Assembly: GCF_011694815.1 (NCBI RefSeq)
Contig: NZ_CP050177.1
Coordinates: forward strand, 7,385,501-7,449,500
Reading direction: 5' to 3'
DNA length: 64,000 nt
Source: Streptomyces liangshanensis
Lineage (GTDB): Bacteria; Actinomycetota; Actinomycetes; Streptomycetales; Streptomycetaceae
Below are positions 24,379 to 33,259 of the stretch, piece by piece (the first letter of the stretch is position 1; every line of letters begins with the position of its first letter). The translations under genes were made by a program, and so were the position numbers. The notes under the pieces were generated by a model. That model was not told the DNA's origin and searched no databases. It saw nothing but the letters and a program-made list of their open reading frames with translations.

Positions 24379-27201
24379 ATGGACTTTCGCGTACTGGGCA
24401 CGCTTGAGGTCCGGACGGGCCAGGAGCGGTTACTGGTGCCAGGAGCGCGGCGGCAGCGGGTTCTGGCCGCGTTGTTGCTGGCGCCGAACTCGGTGGTGCC
24501 GCTGTCCAGGCTCGCGGACATGACCTGGGACGACGAGCCGCCCGTGACTGCTGTGAAGCAGTTGCAGAACTCGGTGTCGGCGCTGCGTGAGCGGTTGGGC
24601 GACATCGCACAGCGGCTCATCCGTACCGAGGACAACGGCTACCTGATCCGCGTCGGGGAACCGCACCTCGACTCGCTCCGGTTCGCCGCTGGGGTCGCCG
24701 AGAGCCGTCGCCACGCAGCGGAGGGAAGGCTGCATCAGGCAGTCGCGGAGATCCGGGCAGCGCTGGATCTCTGGCGCGGGACCGCGCTCGAGGGATTGGG
24801 CACCGCAGCGCTGAACAGATCCGCCGCACGGCTGGACGAGCAGCGGCTCAGCGCGCTGGAGCTTTCGGTCACATGGCGGATGGAACTCGGCGAGCACCAC
24901 GAGGTCGCCGATGACCTGGCAGATCTCGTGCACGACCATCCACTGCGCGAAACACTGCACATGCAGTGGATGGAGGCGCTGGTCCACTGCGGCCGGCGCG
25001 CGGACGCGCTGCACGTCTTCCACCGCCTCAGAACCAGCCTCGCCAAGGAACTCGGCGTCGACCCCGGGGCGGATGTGCGGCGCCTGCATGAGCAGATCCT
25101 GCGCGGAGAACAACCCGGGGCCCGCCCGGACCATCGCACCCAGGGCGTCCATCGCGTGCCCGCGATGAGGCAGCCGTGGTCCGTTGCCCCGCCAGTGCCA
25201 CGACAACTTCCGCAGAGGGTCCCTGACTTCATCGGCCGGGCCGATCACCTGCTCGCGCTCGACGCCCTGCTGCCGCCGGCCCGTGGCCAGGCCGTGGTGA
25301 TCTCCGCACTCGACGGCTCGGGCGGAGTGGGCAAGACGACGCTCGCGGTGCACTGGGCCCACCGGGTGCAGGACCGGTTCCCCGACGGGACACTCCACAC
25401 CAACCTCCGCGGGTACGGCCCCGGCAAGCCCGCGAGTCCGGATGAGATTCTCGACGACTTCCTGGTCGCGCTCGGCGTGCACCCGGCGGCCGTACCAGCC
25501 GGCACCGGCGCCCGCTCGGGACTCTTCCGTACGCTCGCGGCGGGACGGCGCATGCTGATCGTGCTGGACAACGCCCACAGTGCCGAGCAGGTCCGCCCGC
25601 TGCTGCCCGGAGCCCCCGGCTGCATGGTGGTCGTGACCAGCCGCGACAGCCTGACCGGCCTGGTGATCACCGAGGGCGCACACCGCCTCACACTCGATGT
25701 GCTCGCCCCGTCCGAGGCGCTGGAACTGGTCGTCGGCATCATCGGGCCTCATCGGGCCCGAGCGGAACCGGGTGCGGTGGAGACCCTCATCCGGCTGTGC
25801 GCGCGTCTGCCGCTGGCGCTGCGGATCGCCGCAGGGCGCGCAGCCGCGTACGAAAACGTCTCCGTCGCCGACATCGTCGGCGAGCTCGCCCAGGAAAACT
25901 CCAAGCTCGACGCACTCAGCTGGGGCCGAGACCCCTACGCGGCGGTCCGCAACGTATTCGCCTGGTCCTACGACCAGTTGTCCGTCGTGCACGCGAACCT
26001 GTTCCGGCGGCTGGGCCTGCACCCGGGCCCGGACATCTCGACACCCGCGGCCGCAGCCCTCGCGCAACGGCCGCCACGCGAGACCCGGCAACTGCTCAAC
26101 GGGCTGGCCGACGCACACCTCATCGAACCCGTCGCACATGACCGATACCGCTTCCACGACCTCTTGCGCGCCTACGCGGAGGAGCTGGCCGGTGAGCACG
26201 ACACCGAGGGCCGGCAGCGCGACGCCCTCGACGCCATGCTCACCTGGTACAGCCACACCGCCCACACCGCCGACCGCCTGCTCTACCCGAGCTGCACACG
26301 CGTGGTTGCGACCGTCGCAGAGCCCGACCACTCCCTGCCCCTGGCCGACCGCGACGAGGCCTGGGCCTGGTTCACCGACGAACGCGCCAACCTGATCGCC
26401 GCTCTGTACCACGCAGTGGACCGCACCATGGACGACTACGCCCTGTACCTCGTCGACGCTCTTGGCTTCCTCGTGCTCATGGGCGGTTGGGAGGAACGCG
26501 TCGATACTGCCGGCGCGGGTCTCCATGCGGCACGGCGGTCCGGCCAGATCCTCCACGAGGCGAACGCCCTCCTCGCCCGCGGAGAGGCACTGGCTCACCT
26601 GCAGCATCCCGACGCGCAGGCGGACCTCACCCGCGCTTGCCGACTCGCCCAGGACGCCGGCAACGTCCACGTCCAGATCGCCGCCCGCATCGAACTCGGC
26701 CAGCTCCTGCGTCAGAAGACCCGCTTCGTCGAAGCGCGGCAACACTTCGAGAAAGCCCGCCTGCTCAGCCGAGGATTCGACACCGGTCGGTGGGAAGCGG
26801 TGGCGGACGGGCACCTCGCCGCACTCCATTCCGATCTCGGCAATCACCAGCAGGCCATCGACTGCGGCACACGCAGCGCGAAACTGCGCCACCAGCTCGG
26901 CGACACCGATGGCGAAGCATGCGCTCTCGCGGCCGTCGCCGTGGGATGGCAGGGCATCGGCGACCACGACACAGCCATCATCAACAGCCGACGCGCCATC
27001 GCGCTCGGCCGCGCGTCCCTGGGCAGCCATGAAGAAACCCTCGCCGGGCCTCTCACCGTCCTCGCCACCTCGCTGTACGCCCTCGGCCGCGTGACCGAGG
27101 CAATCGACTGCTGGCAGGAAGCCGCTTCCATCTACACCGACCGGGGCCTGGACGCCGACGCCGCCACCTTGCACCACCGCATCCTGGCGGCAAGGCAATG
27201 A
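24379..27201 (+). CDS. AfsR/SARP-type regulator with NB-ARC ATPase and TPR domains
   Basis: A 940-residue transcriptional regulator of the AfsR/DnrI group. The N-terminal OmpR-type winged helix covers about residues 1-92. The bacterial transcriptional activator domain (BTAD) follows at about 97-245, ending LAKELGVDPGADVRRLHEQI. The NB-ARC ATPase has a P-loop GSGGVGKTTLAVHW near residue 314 and MLIVLDNAHSAEQVRPLLPG after it. From about 690 on are TPR-like helices. ATG 24379 follows a GGGGG run. Such proteins activate secondary metabolism or small secreted-protein genes in Streptomyces. No biosynthetic cluster is adjacent; the divergent secreted protein is the nearest candidate target. Confidence 0.93.
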   Translation: MDFRVLGTLEVRTGQERLLVPGARRQRVLAALLLAPNSVVPLSRLADMTWDDEPPVTAVKQLQNSVSALRERLGDIAQRLIRTEDNGYLIRVGEPHLDSLRFAAGVAESRRHAAEGRLHQAVAEIRAALDLWRGTALEGLGTAALNRSAARLDEQRLSALELSVTWRMELGEHHEVADDLADLVHDHPLRETLHMQWMEALVHCGRRADALHVFHRLRTSLAKELGVDPGADVRRLHEQILRGEQPGARPDHRTQGVHRVPAMRQPWSVAPPVPRQLPQRVPDFIGRADHLLALDALLPPARGQAVVISALDGSGGVGKTTLAVHWAHRVQDRFPDGTLHTNLRGYGPGKPASPDEILDDFLVALGVHPAAVPAGTGARSGLFRTLAAGRRMLIVLDNAHSAEQVRPLLPGAPGCMVVVTSRDSLTGLVITEGAHRLTLDVLAPSEALELVVGIIGPHRARAEPGAVETLIRLCARLPLALRIAAGRAAAYENVSVADIVGELAQENSKLDALSWGRDPYAAVRNVFAWSYDQLSVVHANLFRRLGLHPGPDISTPAAAALAQRPPRETRQLLNGLADAHLIEPVAHDRYRFHDLLRAYAEELAGEHDTEGRQRDALDAMLTWYSHTAHTADRLLYPSCTRVVATVAEPDHSLPLADRDEAWAWFTDERANLIAALYHAVDRTMDDYALYLVDALGFLVLMGGWEERVDTAGAGLHAARRSGQILHEANALLARGEALAHLQHPDAQADLTRACRLAQDAGNVHVQIAARIELGQLLRQKTRFVEARQHFEKARLLSRGFDTGRWEAVADGHLAALHSDLGNHQQAIDCGTRSAKLRHQLGDTDGEACALAAVAVGWQGIGDHDTAIINSRRAIALGRASLGSHEETLAGPLTVLATSLYALGRVTEAIDCWQEAASIYTDRGLDADAATLHHRILAARQ

Positions 27202-27443
27202 TCTGCCCCGCCTTGCGCACGCAGGTCCGCCGACCTTGATGGCGCCTGGAGAGGACATCAACTCCGGGGCAGTCGCCGCGGCCACGCTCTCTGCACAGTG
27301 GGGACGTCCCCCGCCCGGTGGTCACCGCAGTCCGTCGTACGCGGCCAGGAGGATCTCCATGCCCCGGTTGTCCTCCTCCCGGCAGCGGTCCACCATCTGG
27401 TTCATGACATGACTGCCCTCTGCGCGCTGATCCTTGCCGACCG

Positions 27444-27533
27444 GGCCGCCTCGACCTGTCCGCGCCGATCGCCGCGTACTGGCCCGAGTTCGCCGCGGCC
27501 GGCAAGGAGAACGTACTGGTACGGCACGTGCTA
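27444..27533 (+). pseudogene. fragment of a beta-lactamase-like serine hydrolase
   Basis: About 30 codons read [20 protein letters not shown] followed by [10 protein letters not shown]. This is the segment of EstB/class C beta-lactamase-like hydrolases between the active-site helix and the tyrosine loop. Neither end of the gene is present, and a stop follows in a foreign frame. It is a relic that cannot be active. Confidence 0.65.
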
Positions 27534-27580
27534 CGGGACCGCGGCCGTCCGGCAACGCCGCCCCAGGTCTCGCGGCCGGG

Positions 27581-27949
27581 ATGAGCACCGGGATGCTCCT
27601 CGACTACCTCGCCGTCCGGCTCAACGGCCCGCGTGCCGCGGCCGTCCGCCTCCGTATCGGCCTGGACGTCACCGGGGACCAGGGCGGCCCCGCCGAGGAA
27701 CGGTTCCGGCTGATCGTCGAGAACGGCATCCTCCGGCACACGGCGCCGGACCCCGCCGAGAACCCGGCCGGCACGCTCCGTATCCACCATGCCGCCCTGG
27801 CCGACCTCGCCTACGGCGCGACGACCCTCGACGACCTGCTGGCGGCGAACACCGCGGCCCTGAACGGCGACCGGACGGATCTCGACACCCTGCTGGACCT
27901 GCTCGACACGTTCACCGCCGGGTTCGACGTCGTCGTCCCGAACATCTGA
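27581..27949 (+). pseudogene. C-terminal SCP2-like domain of an alkyl sulfatase, catalytic part missing
   Basis: The 122 codons [63 protein letters not shown] and FDVVVPNI match the sterol-carrier-like C-terminal domain of metallo-beta-lactamase alkyl sulfatases. The entire metallo-beta-lactamase part is absent; upstream lies an unrelated hydrolase fragment in another frame. The piece has an ATG but no ribosome site. It could in principle be made as a free SCP2-like protein, but a truncated relic is more likely. Confidence 0.65.
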
Positions 27950-28037
27950 CAGGCGCTCGGCTCGCAGAGACGGCCGACCTCCACCACGCCGCATCAGCGG
28001 ACCGTTTCTGTCCGCGACAGGTGGCAGGGTGCGCTCC

Positions 28038-28130
28038 ATGGAAGATGCCGACCCGGTGCCGCACAGCCACCGGGAGCTGATCCACCACCTGCCGCACGCG
28101 CAAGCCGCCACGAACGGAGCAACCCGATGA
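28038..28130 (+). CDS. possible 30-residue peptide overlapping the VOC gene
   Basis: ATG 28038 is preceded by GGCAGGG and gives MEDADPVPHSHRELIHHLPH and ten more residues. Its TGA overlaps the VOC start (ATGA), the pattern of a translationally coupled leader. It has four His and no known family. It may equally be the stub of a lost gene. Confidence 0.35.
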   Translation: MEDADPVPHSHRELIHHLPHAQAATNGATR

Positions 28131-28588
28131 GCCGCCACATCCAGGTCACCTTCGACGCCCACGACCCGCGGGCCCTGTCGTCCTTCTGGCGCGACGCGCT
28201 GGGCTACATCCACCCCGCCCCGCCCGGGGTCGACCTGCCCGAGGGCGCCGACGCGCTGGCCGCGTGGGACGACTTCCTCGCGCGGATCGGCGTACCGGAG
28301 GACCAGCGCAACACGCGATCCGCCATCGAGGACCCGGACGGGCACGGCCCGCGGGTGTTCTTCCAGCAGGTGCCGGAGGACAAGGTCACCAAGAACCGCG
28401 TCCACCTCGACGTCCGCGCGGCCCCCGGACTGGAGGGGGAGGAGCGGATGGCGGCGCTGGAGGCCGAGTGCGACCGGCTCGTCGCGCTGGGAGCGGCGCG
28501 GCTGCGTCGCCACGAGCCCGCTCCGCCGATGAGCGCGGGCTTCCTCGTGATGACCGATCCCGAGGGCAACGAGTTCTGCCTGGACTGA
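28127..28588 (+). CDS. VOC (glyoxalase-like) family protein
   Basis: A 153-residue protein of the vicinal oxygen chelate superfamily, type with a second beta-alpha-beta repeat after a linker. It begins HIQVTFDAHDPRALSSFWRD; VFFQQVPEDKVTKNRVHLDV and the closing VMTDPEGNEFCLD give the His/Glu pairs usual for this fold. The subgroup is widespread in Streptomyces and has no assigned substrate. The start overlaps the end of a possible 30-residue upstream peptide, so translation may be coupled. Confidence 0.88.
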   Translation: MSRHIQVTFDAHDPRALSSFWRDALGYIHPAPPGVDLPEGADALAAWDDFLARIGVPEDQRNTRSAIEDPDGHGPRVFFQQVPEDKVTKNRVHLDVRAAPGLEGEERMAALEAECDRLVALGAARLRRHEPAPPMSAGFLVMTDPEGNEFCLD

Positions 28589-28665
28589 CACGGCCGGCCC
28601 GGCCCGGGAGCCCGGCCGCCCCGCGAAGCGCGCGCCACGCGGCCGGACTCCCCCCGTACCACCGC

Positions 28666-29724
28666 TCATTCGTCCCCCCAGTCCCACGCGCCGAAGTACG
28701 CGGCCACGCCGGTACGCCGGGCCTCGGCCACCGCGGTGAGGCGTGCGAAGTCGCGGGCCGGCATCAGCGCCTCCCACCCGGCCAGGGGCAGGACGCGGGG
28801 GTCGTGCTCCCGAGGGTCGAGGGAGATGCCGCCGATCTGCGCCGCGGTGAGCCGGCCGCCGTCGAAGACCATCCCGATCGTGCTGTACGGCCACGCCGCG
28901 CCGGGCAGCCCGTACACGGTCGCCAGCAGCCGGGGTGGGCCGGACACGGTCAGGCCGGTCTCCTCCCGGCACTCGCGCAGGGCCGTCTCGAAGGGCCGCT
29001 CGCCGGGGTCCATCGTCCCGCCGACCAACTGCCACGGGTGGGCGGGGGAGTAGACGGAGTGCAGTTGGAGCGGCCGGTCGTCCTCGTCGGTGAAGTACAC
29101 GCACGCGAACGCGGTGGCCTTGAGCACCGTCTCGGCGTACTGCTCGGGCGGCAACCACGACGCGCCGCTCCGCGACGAGCCCGCCACGGGCGTGGCCGTC
29201 TCCGTGGCCGTGGGCGCGGGACGCGTCATCCGCATCAGCGCCGGACTCCCCGTGAAGCCCAGCTCCCGGTAGAGCGGCTGCGCCTCCACGCCGGCGTGGA
29301 GCTCGAACAGGGTGACGTCCTCGACGTCGGCGAGGTGGTCGAGCAGCGTGGTGACCACCGCGCGGGCGTAGCCGCGCCGCCGGAAGCCGGGGCGCGTGGC
29401 CACGACGTGCACGCGGGCGGCCAGGCCCCGGGGGGAGGCCGGGGCCGGGAGGACGGAATGGATCACGCCGAGGGCGCAGGCGGCCATGGTGCCGTCCGGG
29501 GCGTCCACGACGAACGCCCGCGCGTCACCCGCCGGACCCAGCCGGGGAGCCAGCTCGTCCGCGGAACGCCCGATCCACTCCTCGTCCAGGGGCCGGGACA
29601 GGACATGGGCGGAGCGCATCCGGACGATGCCCTCGGCATCGGCGGACGTCGCCGCCCGCACCGGAACCCACCCACCGGTGCCCCCCGGGTCGGTCGCGGT
29701 GGCGGGTACGGAGTCGATGGTCAC
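28666..29724 (-). CDS. GNAT acetyltransferase-Nudix hydrolase fusion protein
   Basis: A 352-residue bifunctional frame. Residues about 15-165 are a GNAT domain with RVHVVATRPGFRRRGYARAV, the acetyl-CoA pyrophosphate loop, and LYRELGFTGSP. Residues about 190-345 are a Nudix hydrolase whose box reads GTMDPGERPFETALRECREE followed by TGL; every key Gly, Arg and Glu is present. GTG 29724 is preferred over GTG 29745 because AGGAGA lies six bases before it. The gene is convergent with the VOC gene. Single proteins with either domain are common; the union suggests the two act on one nucleotide-linked metabolite, which is inference. Confidence 0.9.
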   Translation of the reverse strand: MTIDSVPATATDPGGTGGWVPVRAATSADAEGIVRMRSAHVLSRPLDEEWIGRSADELAPRLGPAGDARAFVVDAPDGTMAACALGVIHSVLPAPASPRGLAARVHVVATRPGFRRRGYARAVVTTLLDHLADVEDVTLFELHAGVEAQPLYRELGFTGSPALMRMTRPAPTATETATPVAGSSRSGASWLPPEQYAETVLKATAFACVYFTDEDDRPLQLHSVYSPAHPWQLVGGTMDPGERPFETALRECREETGLTVSGPPRLLATVYGLPGAAWPYSTIGMVFDGGRLTAAQIGGISLDPREHDPRVLPLAGWEALMPARDFARLTAVAEARRTGVAAYFGAWDWGDE

Positions 29725-30062
29725 CAGGCTTCTCCTGTCGGACACGGCTGCTTCGTGGGGTTCAACGACGCGGCCTCCCGTATCGAACTGGTGTCTTTCG
29801 GTCGGTTCGTGGTCCGGCGGGGAACGGGCCGCGGCCCGTGGGGGGTGCGCCGACCCGTACCCCGCAACGGCACTGTCGTGAAAGGGGGTTGGCCGAATCG
29901 CCGAGGATGCCGAGTGGGCCAGTCGTACGGGAACGGCGTCGGCGGGGCGCGGGCGCCGGAGGCCGGGGTGGTCGTGAACTCGTCGCGGGGCCGGGGCCGA
30001 CGCGCCCTCATTGGGGTGTACGTCCCGGGGCGGGGTCCTCCGGCCGAGTAGACCTAGCTCCC
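29725..30062. other. gene-free divergent promoter region
   Basis: The stretch separates the GNAT-Nudix gene (minus) from the MMPL gene (plus). I saw no recognisable gene, dyad or repeat in it. Confidence 0.45.
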
Positions 30063-32273
30063 GTGACTCAATTGGCCAATTGGTGCTTCAGGAATCGCCG
30101 CAAGGTGGTGGGGGCCTGGCTGCTGGCCCTGGTGGTCCTGCTCGGGATCAGCCAGTCGCTCGGCAGCCAGTACAACGAGAGCGTCAGCCTGCCGGGTACG
30201 GACTCGCAGGCAGCGGTGTCGCTCCTGAAGAAGAGCTTCCCGTCGGCGTCCGGCGAGAACGACCAGGTGGTCGTCGAGGCGCGCAACGGGACCACCGTGC
30301 GCTCCGCCTCGGTCAAGGACCCGGTCACCGCCGCGCTCGTCAAGGTGGCCGCCGTCCCCGGCGTGGAGTCGGTCATCAGCCCGTACGGCAAGGCCGGCGC
30401 GGGGCAGATCAGCCAGGACGGCACCGTGGCGTTCGCCCGGGTGACCTGGTCGAAGGTGGCCGCGGACGTCACCACGGACGACGCCAGGCACCTGATCGAC
30501 GCGGCGAAGACCGCCGACGGCCCCGACGTCCGTATCTCGCTCGGCGGCCAGTCCATCTCCAAGGAGGAGGGGTCGGGTCCCGGCCTGTCCATCGTGGTGG
30601 GTGTGGTCGCCGCGCTGGTGATCCTGCTGATCGTCTTCGGCGGCGCGCTCTTCTCCTCGCTGATGCCGCTGATCACCGCGATCGTCGCGCTGTTCATCGG
30701 CCACGCGATCATCAGCCTGCTGTCCCACGCGCTGGACACCCCCAGCGTCTCCAGCGACCTCGCGATCCTCATCGGCCTCGGCGTGGGCATCGACTACGGC
30801 CTGTTCATCATCAGCAGGCACCGCAGCGCGGTGAAGTCCGGAGTCGGCTACCTGGAGGCGGCCGAGGAGGCCGTCAACACCTCCGGGCGTACGGTCCTCT
30901 TCGCGGGCATCACGGTGTGCATCGCGCTGCTCGGCCAGTTCGCGCTGGGGGTCGACTTCCTGTACGGGCTCTCCGCCGCCTCCGCGATCACGGTCGCCCT
31001 GACCATGGCGACGTCGCTCACGTTCCTGCCCGCCATGCTCGGGTTCCTCGGCGAGAAGGTCCTCTCCCGCCGGGAGCGGGCCGCTCTCGCGGAGCACGGT
31101 CCCCTCTCCACGGACGCCACCGGCTTCTGGCTGCGGTGGGCGAGGTTCATCGAGGTGCGCCGGTGGTTCGTGGCCGTGGTCTCCCTGGCCGTGGTGGTGG
31201 TGATCGCGCTGCCCCTGTTCAGCCTCCGCCTCGGCTCGTCCGGCGCCGCCGCCGATCCGACCTCGTCCACCACGCACCAGGCGTTCAACGCCCTCGCGCG
31301 GGGGTTCGGCCCCGGGTTCAACGGACCGTTCCAGCTCGTCAGCGCGGTGTCGTCGGCGGACGACAAGAAGGCGTTCGCCCGCTTCCTGGCCGACGCCGCC
31401 CACACCCCGGGAGTCGCCCGGGTGACGCCGCCGGTGACCTCCCCGAACGGCGAGGCCGTCCTCGCGATCCTCTACCCGACCACGGCACCGGGGGACAAGG
31501 CGACCGTCACGCTCGTCTCCACCGTCCGGCACCTGGGGCCGAAGGCGGAGGGCCCCGGCCACCCCGCCGTCCACGTCGGCGGCGCCACGCCCACCAACAT
31601 CGACTTCTCGCACGTACTGAGCGACAAACTGCCCCTGTTCATCGCCGTGGTCGTCATCCTCGCGTTCCTCCTCCTGGTGGCGGTCTTCCGCAGCCTGCTG
31701 ATCCCGTTCGTGGCCGCCGTCATGAACCTCCTCTCCGTCGGGGCCGCGCTCGGCGCCCTGACCGCGGTGTTCACCTGGGGCTGGGGCAGTTCGGCCCTCG
31801 GCCTGCCGACCACCGGACCCATCGACGCCTTCATCCCGGTCCTGCTGTTCTCGGTGCTGTTCGGGCTCTCGATGGACTACGAGGTCTATCTGGTGAGCCG
31901 GATGCAGGAGGAGTGGCACCATCAGCGCCGCACCGCGCGCGGCGACGCGGACGCGCTGAAGGCCGGCGCGGTGCGCCACAACCACGAGGCGGTGAGCCTC
32001 GGCCAGGCCAAGAGCGGACGGATCATCGCGGCGGCGGCCAGCATCATGATCCTGGTCTTCGGCTCCTTCCTCATCGGCGACAGCTTCGTCCTCAAGGAGT
32101 TCGGCTTCGGCCTCGGCTTCGCGGTCCTGGTGGACGCCCTGATCATCCGCGGCCTCCTGGTCCCCGCCCTCATGCACCTGTCCGGCCCCGTCACCTGGGC
32201 CCTCCCGGCCCGCCTCGGCCGCGTCATCCCCAACCTCTCCGTGGAGAGCAGGTCGGACAACGGCCGCCCGTGA
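30063..32273 (+). CDS. MMPL family (RND-type) membrane transporter
   Basis: A 736-residue inner-membrane transporter of the MMPL branch of the RND superfamily, using proton flow to export lipids or drugs. It shows the expected plan: one membrane helix near the N-terminus (WLLALVVLLGISQSL), a periplasmic loop to about residue 175, five helices (from LSIVVGVVAALVILLIVFGG; LGVGIDYGLFIISRHR), then the same set again with LFGLSMDYEVYLVSRMQEEW. The Asp in both GxDY/MDY motifs is the proton relay. GTG 30063 gives the typical VTQLANWCFRNRR start but has no clear ribosome-binding site. No cognate TetR gene is adjacent. Confidence 0.92.
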   Translation: MTQLANWCFRNRRKVVGAWLLALVVLLGISQSLGSQYNESVSLPGTDSQAAVSLLKKSFPSASGENDQVVVEARNGTTVRSASVKDPVTAALVKVAAVPGVESVISPYGKAGAGQISQDGTVAFARVTWSKVAADVTTDDARHLIDAAKTADGPDVRISLGGQSISKEEGSGPGLSIVVGVVAALVILLIVFGGALFSSLMPLITAIVALFIGHAIISLLSHALDTPSVSSDLAILIGLGVGIDYGLFIISRHRSAVKSGVGYLEAAEEAVNTSGRTVLFAGITVCIALLGQFALGVDFLYGLSAASAITVALTMATSLTFLPAMLGFLGEKVLSRRERAALAEHGPLSTDATGFWLRWARFIEVRRWFVAVVSLAVVVVIALPLFSLRLGSSGAAADPTSSTTHQAFNALARGFGPGFNGPFQLVSAVSSADDKKAFARFLADAAHTPGVARVTPPVTSPNGEAVLAILYPTTAPGDKATVTLVSTVRHLGPKAEGPGHPAVHVGGATPTNIDFSHVLSDKLPLFIAVVVILAFLLLVAVFRSLLIPFVAAVMNLLSVGAALGALTAVFTWGWGSSALGLPTTGPIDAFIPVLLFSVLFGLSMDYEVYLVSRMQEEWHHQRRTARGDADALKAGAVRHNHEAVSLGQAKSGRIIAAAASIMILVFGSFLIGDSFVLKEFGFGLGFAVLVDALIIRGLLVPALMHLSGPVTWALPARLGRVIPNLSVESRSDNGRP

Positions 32274-32324
32274 CCCCCGCGGGCGGCGGACGGGATCCGG
32301 CGGGGGTACGAGCGCGCCGCCGCC

Positions 32325-33134
32325 TCAACCCGCCTGCGGGGGGCGTGGGTTCGGAACCGCCGACGGCTTCGGGGGGCCCGGGGGAGTGCGGACCAGGAGG
32401 AACGCCGAGCGGCGGCGCAGGGTGAAGCCGATCGACTCGTACAGCCGGATCGCCCCGGTGTTGGCGGCCGCCGCGTGCATGAACGGGGTCTCGCCCCGCT
32501 CGCGGATGCCCGCCGCGACGGCCCGGACCAGCCGCGTGGCCAGGCCCTGGCCCCGGTACGCGGCGTCCGTGCAGACCGCGCTGATCTCCCGCCACCCCGG
32601 CGGGTGGAGCCGCTCGCCGGCCATCGCGACGAGCCGGCCCTCGCGCCGGATGCCGAGATAGGTGCCGAGTTCGATGGTGCGCGGCAGGAAGGGACCCGGT
32701 TCGGTACGGGCGATCAGGTCCAGGATCTCGGGTACGTCGGCCCGCGTCAGGCGGACCGCCTCGGCGTCGGGCTCGGCGCGCAGGGAGGTGTCGACCAACT
32801 GCACGCCCTGTCCGCGCCGTACGGCCTCCCACCCGTCGGGAAGGTGCGTCGCGCCGCTGACCGGGGCGAGGGCGTCCGGCCCGACCAGGGAGACGAGGTC
32901 GTCCCAGGCACGGGGGTCGGTCGAATCGGCGAGGGCGGTGAACGGGGAGACGTCGGTGGGGTAACGGGCGGCGCGGCCCACCCGCTCGGCGAAGCGGGCG
33001 TGCGGGCCGTCGAGCGACGCCCAGGCGGGGTTGTCGAGGATGTGCGGTGCCGGGACGCTCCCGCCGCCGGACTCCCGCCCGTCGCCGGGTTCGGGAAGCG
33101 GGTGGCTCGGGGAGGGGTGGACGCTGGTGGACAT
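32325..33134 (-). CDS. GNAT family N-acetyltransferase
   Basis: A 269-residue protein with its acetyltransferase domain of the FR47-like type in the C-terminal half (about 130-250). EISAVCTDAAYRGQGLATRL is the acetyl-CoA loop, and FMHAAAANTGAIRLYESIGF is the closing strand-helix. The N-terminal half contains an extra region FTALADSTDPRAWDDLVSLV, common in this subgroup. ATG 33134 follows AGGAG at ten bases. It lies 126 bases downstream of the amine oxidase gene on the same strand with short GC repeats between, so co-transcription is possible. Substrate unknown. Confidence 0.88.
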   Translation of the reverse strand: MSTSVHPSPSHPLPEPGDGRESGGGSVPAPHILDNPAWASLDGPHARFAERVGRAARYPTDVSPFTALADSTDPRAWDDLVSLVGPDALAPVSGATHLPDGWEAVRRGQGVQLVDTSLRAEPDAEAVRLTRADVPEILDLIARTEPGPFLPRTIELGTYLGIRREGRLVAMAGERLHPPGWREISAVCTDAAYRGQGLATRLVRAVAAGIRERGETPFMHAAAANTGAIRLYESIGFTLRRRSAFLLVRTPPGPPKPSAVPNPRPPQAG

Positions 33135-33166
33135 GAGGGCCGATCTCCTGGTGACGGTGCTCAGTT

Positions 33167-33210
33167 GCGGGTGCGGGGGTGCGGGGGTGCGGGGGTGCGG
33201 GGTACGGGGT
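33167..33210. repeat. G-rich 8-base tandem repeat
   Basis: GCGGGGGT occurs three times in perfect tandem (33173-33196) with degenerate copies on both sides. It lies in the gap between the GNAT gene and the amine oxidase gene. Such runs can form G-quadruplexes on the plus strand. Confidence 0.8.
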
Positions 33211-33259
33211 ACGGCCTCGCGGTCGGCGGTTCGGTGGGACGGCAGGTCGGCGGGACCGT

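Noticed and set aside
24430..27285. 951-codon minus-strand frame opposite the AfsR-type gene
   Set aside because: No start with ribosome site, no domain; the opposite strand has full AfsR architecture.
30054..32177. 707-codon minus-strand frame opposite the MMPL gene
   Set aside because: His/Glu/Arg-rich shadow of membrane helices; no recognised family.
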